From Paludibacteraceae bacterium (lineage in GTDB: Bacteria > Bacteroidota > Bacteroidia > Bacteroidales > Paludibacteraceae): a stretch of DNA of 11,463 nt. Within the stretch, counting starts at the first letter, position 1; the number at the start of each line of letters is the position of its first letter. The DNA lies in the NCBI GenBank assembly GCA_947445425.1, contig CANFFA010000038.1, positions 1-11,463 on the forward strand, given 5' to 3'. Position numbers and translations under genes: made by a program. Positions 7,849 to 11,463 of this stretch are shown piece after piece. A model generated the notes under the pieces. That model did no database searches, was not told where the DNA came from, and saw nothing but the letters and a program-made list of their open reading frames with translations.

Positions 7849-8148
7849 TTATTTATTGCTTGCTTTTTCCTTGAATTTATGGATTTGCTTCTCAATAGCA
7901 TCTACACTTAAGTCAACAGCTTCTTCGAAAGTATCACAAGTTTTAGAAGCAAAAAATTCAGTGCCAGGAATTGAAGCTTTGATTTCTGCTTCTTTGTTAG
8001 CAGCTGATTCTGGCTTAGTTACTTTCAAATATATGTCTACATTGATGATCTCATCAAAAAACTTCTCTAATTTCTGCGCTTTTTTATTTACGTAAGCCTC
8101 TAGACCAGCAGTTGCATCAAAATTGATAGCTTGAATTCTTAGTTTCAT
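7849..8148 (-). CDS. hpf: Ribosome hibernation-promoting factor, short form (HPF/RaiA family)
   Basis: Small protein that binds the 30S decoding region in stationary phase or stress, blocks mRNA and tRNA binding, and protects idle ribosomes. The 99 aa length matches the short HPF/YfiA class; the long form's C-terminal dimerisation domain is absent. The beta-alpha-beta-beta-beta-alpha pattern is visible: MKLRIQAINFD, helix TAGLEAYVNKKAQKLEKFF, strands INVDIYLKV and KEAEIKASIPGTEFFAS, then helix TFEEAVDLSVDAIEKQIHKFKEK. It starts 11 nt after the recombinase gene, so the two are probably cotranscribed, and ends before a terminator hairpin. AAAGGT lies 8 nt before the ATG, a weak Shine-Dalgarno-like stretch. 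I cannot tell whether it acts as HPF or as RaiA by function. Confidence 0.93.
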   Translation of the reverse strand: MKLRIQAINFDATAGLEAYVNKKAQKLEKFFDEIINVDIYLKVTKPESAANKEAEIKASIPGTEFFASKTCDTFEEAVDLSVDAIEKQIHKFKEKASNK

Positions 8149-8159
8149 AATTTTACCTT

Positions 8160-9041
8160 TTATTTAGCTCTCGGATGAGCTTGTTTATATATATTGTATA
8201 TCTCTTCAAAACTACTGTGGGTATAAATCTGCGTTGCCGCAAGACTACTGTGTCCAAGTAATTCTTTTAACACATTGATATCTGCTCCACCATTCAAAAG
8301 CGTGGTCGCAAAGCTATGGCGCAAAACATGCGGGCTTCGTTTTTGCAAAGTGCTTACTTCAGTCATCGCATCGTGCACTATTTTGTATATAAGTTTTGGA
8401 TATAACTTCGCACCATTGGCTTTAACGAAAAACTTTTCCGCAATAGCACCCAGCTCTAGACTTCTAATATCCAAATAATGCTGAATTTCTTCACATAGGA
8501 TTGGACCCATTGGAATAATTCTCTCTTTATTCCTTTTGCCAATGACCCTTAAATTCCCATCAAGCAAATCCACATCTTTATCTTCGATATTAATCAGTTC
8601 CGCTCGGCGAATACCTGTCATATAAAAAACAGATAAGATGAGACGATTACGAACAGATTCAAAATCATCTATTAAAAATGTATCATCTAAAACGGCCTCC
8701 ATTTCACTCTCCTTAAAAAAGGATGTGATTGGCTTCTTCGTTTTGGGTAAGAGAATTTTCAAGGTTGGATTTTGAGAAATATGGCCTCGGCGGATCATAA
8801 ACTTCCAAAAGGTCTTGAGCGTAGAAATCTTTCTCGATAAACTTCTGGCAGACAATTTCTCTGACATTAATAAGAGTACCCATGATTGAATTTTCTGCTT
8901 ATCAACAAGTCCAGGATCAAACGTTTCGGCAGGAATCTCGAGGAATTCACAAAACTGCAATAGGTCTGTATTATATGACAAAACAGTATGAAAGGAATAA
9001 TTCTTCTCATACTGTAAATACTGCAGAAATTCGTTTATCAT
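8160..9041 (-). CDS. xerC: Tyrosine recombinase of the XerC/XerD type
   Basis: Site-specific recombinase of the family that resolves chromosome dimers at dif. The ATG at 9041-9039 gives 293 aa, the usual Xer length, beginning MINEFLQYLQYEKNYS. A longer frame back to 9080 needs a TTG start inside a hairpin and adds a non-family leader, so I rejected it. The N-terminal SAM-like core-binding domain is about 1-90 and the catalytic domain about 105-285. All active residues are present: Arg145 (TGIRRAEL), Lys in the GKRNKER hairpin (168-174), His238 and Arg241 (SPHVLRHSF), His264 (LGHSS) and nucleophile Tyr273 (QIYTH). Its fixed place between rpsU and hpf and the absence of other mobile genes favour a housekeeping Xer over a phage integrase. 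XerC versus XerD cannot be decided from this alone. Confidence 0.9.
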   Translation of the reverse strand: MINEFLQYLQYEKNYSFHTVLSYNTDLLQFCEFLEIPAETFDPGLVDKQKIQSWVLLLMSEKLSARSLSRKISTLKTFWKFMIRRGHISQNPTLKILLPKTKKPITSFFKESEMEAVLDDTFLIDDFESVRNRLILSVFYMTGIRRAELINIEDKDVDLLDGNLRVIGKRNKERIIPMGPILCEEIQHYLDIRSLELGAIAEKFFVKANGAKLYPKLIYKIVHDAMTEVSTLQKRSPHVLRHSFATTLLNGGADINVLKELLGHSSLAATQIYTHSSFEEIYNIYKQAHPRAK

Positions 9042-9064
9042 AACCGTATGTTCAATTCTGCCGC

Positions 9065-9099
9065 AAAATAAATGCTTCAAGGAAACAATTTCCTTGAAG
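9065..9099 (-). terminator. Hairpin after rpsU, probable weak terminator
   Basis: Perfect 11 bp arms CTTCAAGGAAA (9075-9085) and TTTCCTTGAAG (9089-9099) enclose a 3 nt loop. On the minus strand the stem is followed by CATTTATTTT, U-rich but broken. It begins 5 nt after the rpsU stop and ends before the xerC start, so it may end or attenuate rpsU transcription and leave some read-through into xerC-hpf. Confidence 0.55.
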
Positions 9100-9103
9100 G
9101 AAT

Positions 9104-9295
9104 CTACTCTTCGCGAAGATTTTTTTGTTGTACGTAGATGGCGTGCATTTTTTCTTCACGACCTACGATAGAAGGTTTGTCAAAACATTGACGACGACGA
9201 AGTTCTTTTACTACACCTGTTTTTTCAAATTTTCTTTTGAATTTTTTCAATGCTCTTTCAATGTTTTCGCCTTCTTTAACTGGAACTACGATCAT
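9104..9295 (-). CDS. rpsU: Ribosomal protein bS21
   Basis: Small-subunit protein near the 3' end of 16S rRNA. In Bacteroidota it is known to help sequester the anti-Shine-Dalgarno sequence. The 63 aa product is highly basic, begins MIVVPVKEGENIERALKKFKRKFEKTG in family style, has the RRRQCFDKPS segment at 33-42, and ends in a helical basic tail. It is led by a perfect Bacteroidota promoter about 48 nt upstream of the ATG. The leader is A-rich with no Shine-Dalgarno, so a Shine-Dalgarno-based self-regulation of the kind described for flavobacterial rpsU is not supported here. The stop is TAG, followed by a hairpin. It is divergent from the acyltransferase-like gene. Confidence 0.96.
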   Translation of the reverse strand: MIVVPVKEGENIERALKKFKRKFEKTGVVKELRRRQCFDKPSIVGREEKMHAIYVQQKNLREE

Positions 9296-9342
9296 AATTA
9301 TTAATTATTGGTTGAATATTTTTTCTTTTCGATTTCGGACTG

Positions 9343-9373
9343 CAAAAATAGACATTCCTTTTTAGATGGCAAA
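9343..9373 (-). promoter_or_regulatory. rpsU promoter (Bacteroidota consensus)
   Basis: On the minus strand TTTG (9373-9370), exactly 19 nt, then TATTTTTG (9350-9343): a perfect match to TTTG-N19-TAnnTTTG. The expected start is near 9338, giving a leader of about 43 nt before the rpsU ATG. Promoter sense and distance fit rpsU, and possibly xerC and hpf by read-through. Confidence 0.8.
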
Positions 9374-9489
9374 GCATTTATTCATCTTTTTTTTGAGAAT
9401 ATCTAAAACATGCACTACTAACAGTTTACTGACAAAGAAAGATAAACATATTGAACAATTATAATGTGATATGGCAATAGAATCCCAAT

Positions 9490-9520
9490 TTTGACCTTAA
9501 AAAAAGAAGTTGTACCTTTG
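9490..9520 (+). promoter_or_regulatory. Promoter of the acyltransferase-like / SDR unit (Bacteroidota consensus)
   Basis: TTTG (9490-9493), exactly 19 nt, then TACCTTTG (9513-9520): a perfect consensus match. The expected start is near 9525, leaving a leader of about 18 nt, A-rich and without Shine-Dalgarno, before the ATG at 9544. It lies about 116 nt from the divergent rpsU promoter, and I see no evident operator between them. Confidence 0.8.
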
Positions 9521-9543
9521 AACCATAAAACGCATAAAAACAT

Positions 9544-10467
9544 ATGAATATGTATAAGGAAAACAAATTCAACTATTTCGCTAGGGGCTTTGGCGATCGC
9601 TATGATGGCTGGCGCGTTAGGAAGGTGGATCCCATCTTTTCGGTGGTTCCCTTTATGCTGCGTACTCGAACCGATTCGGAGATATTCTTTCAGGAGAAAA
9701 TTACAATTGACCATCTTGAAGCATTTATTCGCGAGCACAAAGCAGAAATACCTAACTTGTCGCTTATGCATATTTTTATGGCGGGAATGATTCGCGTCAT
9801 TTCGCAACGCCCACACCTCAATCGATTTGTGATGTGGAATAAAATTTTCGCACGCAACTACCTCAGCTTCTCCATTGCTGTTAAACGCTCCATGACAGAC
9901 GAAGGGGAAGAAACCTTGATCAAACCCTACTTCCTACCGAGCGACACCCTACAAGATGTTGTACGAAAAGTACAATTAGAATTAGAGAACAATAAACAAG
10001 TTGGACAAGAGAATTCTTCGGATGCCATTTCTAAAGTACTGGGATTTTTACCTGATTTCTTGTTACGAATATTTGTTTCACTGATCATAAATCTAGATAA
10101 AGTGGGATTAATGCCCAAGGCACTCAACCATGCTAGTCCATTTCATACTAGTCTTTTTCTTACGAACATTGGGTCTATCGGTATAGAATCTGTCTACCAT
10201 CATTTATATGAAATAGGTACTTGTGGCTCTTTTATAGCTATGGGAAAAAAGAAAAGGGAAACTAGCTATGATAAAGACGGCAAAACAAAAGTTGAGAAAA
10301 GCATACAATTAAAAATTGTACTCGACGAACGCATCTGTGATGGATTCTATTACGCCGCTTCTATTCGAATGCTACAAAAAGTATTAGCGAACCCAGCATC
10401 TTTATTACTTCCTCCTGAAAAAGTAATTGTTGATGATGGAGTTGGGAAAAAGCGTATAGATTTGTAA
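9544..10467 (+). CDS. Stand-alone E2/CAT-fold acyltransferase-like protein with Glu at the catalytic His position
   Basis: Resembles the catalytic domain of 2-oxo acid dehydrogenase E2 acyltransferases and chloramphenicol acetyltransferase, trimeric enzymes that move acyl groups from CoA or lipoyl. It has 307 aa and no lipoyl or E1/E3-binding domain. The family pattern is visible in TNIGSIGIESVYHHLYEIG (207-225), IAMGKKKRE (231-239), and the final active-site loop DERICDG (261-267) followed by YYAASIRMLQKVLANPASLL. In E2 and CAT that loop reads HxxxDG with His as general base. Here Glu262 stands in place of His, while Asp266-Gly267 are kept. From memory, clostridial proteins annotated as E2 subunits share this change, so it may be a family trait rather than decay. 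The substrate is unknown. It has its own consensus promoter and lies 21 nt before an SDR gene. Codon 3 is a second possible ATG. Confidence 0.8.
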   Translation: MNMYKENKFNYFARGFGDRYDGWRVRKVDPIFSVVPFMLRTRTDSEIFFQEKITIDHLEAFIREHKAEIPNLSLMHIFMAGMIRVISQRPHLNRFVMWNKIFARNYLSFSIAVKRSMTDEGEETLIKPYFLPSDTLQDVVRKVQLELENNKQVGQENSSDAISKVLGFLPDFLLRIFVSLIINLDKVGLMPKALNHASPFHTSLFLTNIGSIGIESVYHHLYEIGTCGSFIAMGKKKRETSYDKDGKTKVEKSIQLKIVLDERICDGFYYAASIRMLQKVLANPASLLLPPEKVIVDDGVGKKRIDL

Positions 10468-10488
10468 AAGACAATCAAAAACACAAAT

Positions 10489-11304
10489 ATGCAAAAAGTA
10501 GTATTATTAACTGGTGCTAGTTCCGGGATTGGGTTAGCAACTGCAATTCAATTAATAAATGACGGAGCCTGTGTATACGGTGCCTCTCGACGTGGTGGAG
10601 TTTCTAAAAATGCAGAAAGGGGCGAAGGAAAATTGATTCAAGTAGAATTGGATATCAATGATGAAGTGGCAATTAGATCATTGGTAAGCAGAATTTTATT
10701 GGAACAAAATCACTTGGATGTAGTCATTTGTAATGCCGGTAATGGCATTGCAGGTTCTGTAGAAGATAGTGCTATTGAAGAAATAAGATATCAGTTTGAA
10801 ACTAGCTTCTTGGGAACCGTAAAGACTATTCAAGCCTGTCTACCAACTTTTCGGGAACAAGGACATGGAAAAATCATTACCCTTTCTTCGGTAGCAGGTG
10901 TCATACCGATACCTTACCAAGCTTTTTACTCATCAGTAAAATCAGCCCTTTTGGTATTTATGCAGTCCTTGTCAATGGAAGTAAAACCTTTTGGAATTCA
11001 ATGCTGTACAGTGCTTCCTGGTGATACAAAAACTGAATTTACAGCTGTTAGAAAATATACTACGCAATCATCTTCAGCACAATCTCCCTATTTAGAAAGA
11101 ATGAAAAAAGGGGTGAGAAAAATGGAGATTGATGAGCAAAACGGCATGAAACCCGAAGTCATCGCAAAGAGCATTGCTACACAGGTTAACAGTAAATGCA
11201 TGAAAGCCATAGTCATCCCTGGCCTCGACTATAAATTTTTCTGCTTCTTATTCAAAGTTTTGCCTGTTAAAACAAAATTGTGGATTATCAGTAAAATCTA
11301 TTAA
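10489..11304 (+). CDS. Short-chain dehydrogenase/reductase (classical SDR)
   Basis: NAD(P)(H)-dependent oxidoreductase with a Rossmann fold; the substrate cannot be named. The 271 aa product has TGASSGIG (8-15) for the cofactor, LDI with Asp55, NAG (82-84), the catalytic Ser near 133-134 (TLSSVAG), and Tyr147-x3-Lys151 (YSSVK), followed by LPGDTKTEF. Arg34-Arg35 after the second strand favour NADP(H). The C-terminal 30 residues are hydrophobic and basic (DYKFFCFLFKVLPVKTKLW), which may place the enzyme at a membrane. It lies 21 nt after the acyltransferase-like gene with no promoter or terminator between them, so they are probably an operon; a shared lipid or acyl substrate is only a guess. 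No strong terminator follows in the 62 nt to the converging frame. Confidence 0.93.
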   Translation: MQKVVLLTGASSGIGLATAIQLINDGACVYGASRRGGVSKNAERGEGKLIQVELDINDEVAIRSLVSRILLEQNHLDVVICNAGNGIAGSVEDSAIEEIRYQFETSFLGTVKTIQACLPTFREQGHGKIITLSSVAGVIPIPYQAFYSSVKSALLVFMQSLSMEVKPFGIQCCTVLPGDTKTEFTAVRKYTTQSSSAQSPYLERMKKGVRKMEIDEQNGMKPEVIAKSIATQVNSKCMKAIVIPGLDYKFFCFLFKVLPVKTKLWIISKIY

Positions 11305-11366
11305 CAACTAAGATAATACTACAGAAAATTAGCATTATTAACCCGACGGATATGTATCGGAATTGT

Positions 11367-11463
11367 TTATGCAGCGTAATTAATTGATTCGTGTTTAAAA
11401 TACTTCTTTACCCGTTCTTGATTTTGAACCAGTAAATTCATGTGACCTTCGACATTTTCTTTC
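11367..11463 (-). CDS. 3' end of an unidentified gene, partial at the right edge
   Basis: The minus strand is open from the window edge through 31 codons to TAA at 11369-11367. The end, MNLLVQNQERVKKYFKHES followed by INYAA, is hydrophilic and could form an amphipathic helix, such as the tail of a helical or coiled-coil protein. It converges on the SDR gene. A random frame of this length is quite possible in such DNA, so support rests on its protein-like composition and on the gene-free gap it would otherwise leave. I do not recognise the family. Confidence 0.45.
   Translation of the reverse strand, partial: KENVEGHMNLLVQNQERVKKYFKHESINYAA

Noticed and set aside
8160..9041. Tyrosine recombinase as a sign of a mobile island or phage
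   Set aside because: No other mobile genes, no direct repeats at the tRNA 3' ends and no attachment-site pairs are seen. The protein looks like a housekeeping Xer in a conserved neighbourhood.
9064..9071. TTATTTTG on the minus strand as a -7 element for xerC
   Set aside because: It has one mismatch to TAnnTTTG and no TTTG at about 19 nt upstream. It is better explained as the U-rich tail of the rpsU hairpin.
9042..9080. Upstream TTG start for the recombinase (306 aa)
   Set aside because: It needs a TTG inside the hairpin after rpsU and adds 13 residues not typical of Xer proteins. The ATG at 9041 gives the family length.
9418..9816. 132-codon minus-strand frame across the rpsU-acyltransferase spacer
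   Set aside because: It runs antisense over the start of a well-supported gene and its promoter, and its composition does not look like a protein family.

Overview
The window is a housekeeping chromosomal segment from a member of the Bacteroidota, most likely the Bacteroidia (Bacteroidales-like). Four things point there: the RpoB, NusG, EF-Tu and bS21 sequences, judged from memory without any search; modest G+C by eye; start codons preceded by A/T-rich leaders rather than Shine-Dalgarno sequences; and three promoters that fit the Bacteroidota consensus TTTG-N18/19-TAnnTTTG. Gene order along the minus strand is a classic translation/transcription cluster.

Right to left on the minus strand it reads: rpsU (bS21), a XerC/D-type tyrosine recombinase, hpf (ribosome hibernation factor), a terminator-like hairpin, tRNA-Thr(UGU), tRNA-Tyr(GUA), tRNA-Gly(UCC), tRNA-Thr(GGU), tuf (EF-Tu), tRNA-Trp(CCA), secE, nusG, rplK, rplA, rplJ, rplL, a hairpin followed by a U-run, and rpoB. 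The rpoB gene runs off the left edge with 921 codons present. The order Thr-Tyr-Gly-Thr-tuf-secE-nusG-rplKAJL-rpoB, with the same four anticodons, matches the E. coli thrU-tyrU-glyT-thrT-tufB region, with tRNA-Trp added between tuf and secE.

On the plus strand at the right, divergent from rpsU, a perfect consensus promoter drives a probable two-gene unit. It holds a stand-alone E2/CAT-fold acyltransferase-like protein whose catalytic His position is Glu, and a classical short-chain dehydrogenase/reductase. A probable 3' end of an unidentified minus-strand gene converges on them at the right edge. This part looks lineage-specific.

I found no clearly new multi-gene system. The points most worth a second look are a compensated A19-U56 elbow pair in tRNA-Gly replacing the near-universal G19-C56; two G/C-rich inverted-repeat elements filling two spacers of the tRNA-tuf unit; a promoter abutting a terminator hairpin in front of the tRNA genes; the rplL-rpoB hairpin; and the His-to-Glu acyltransferase-like protein.
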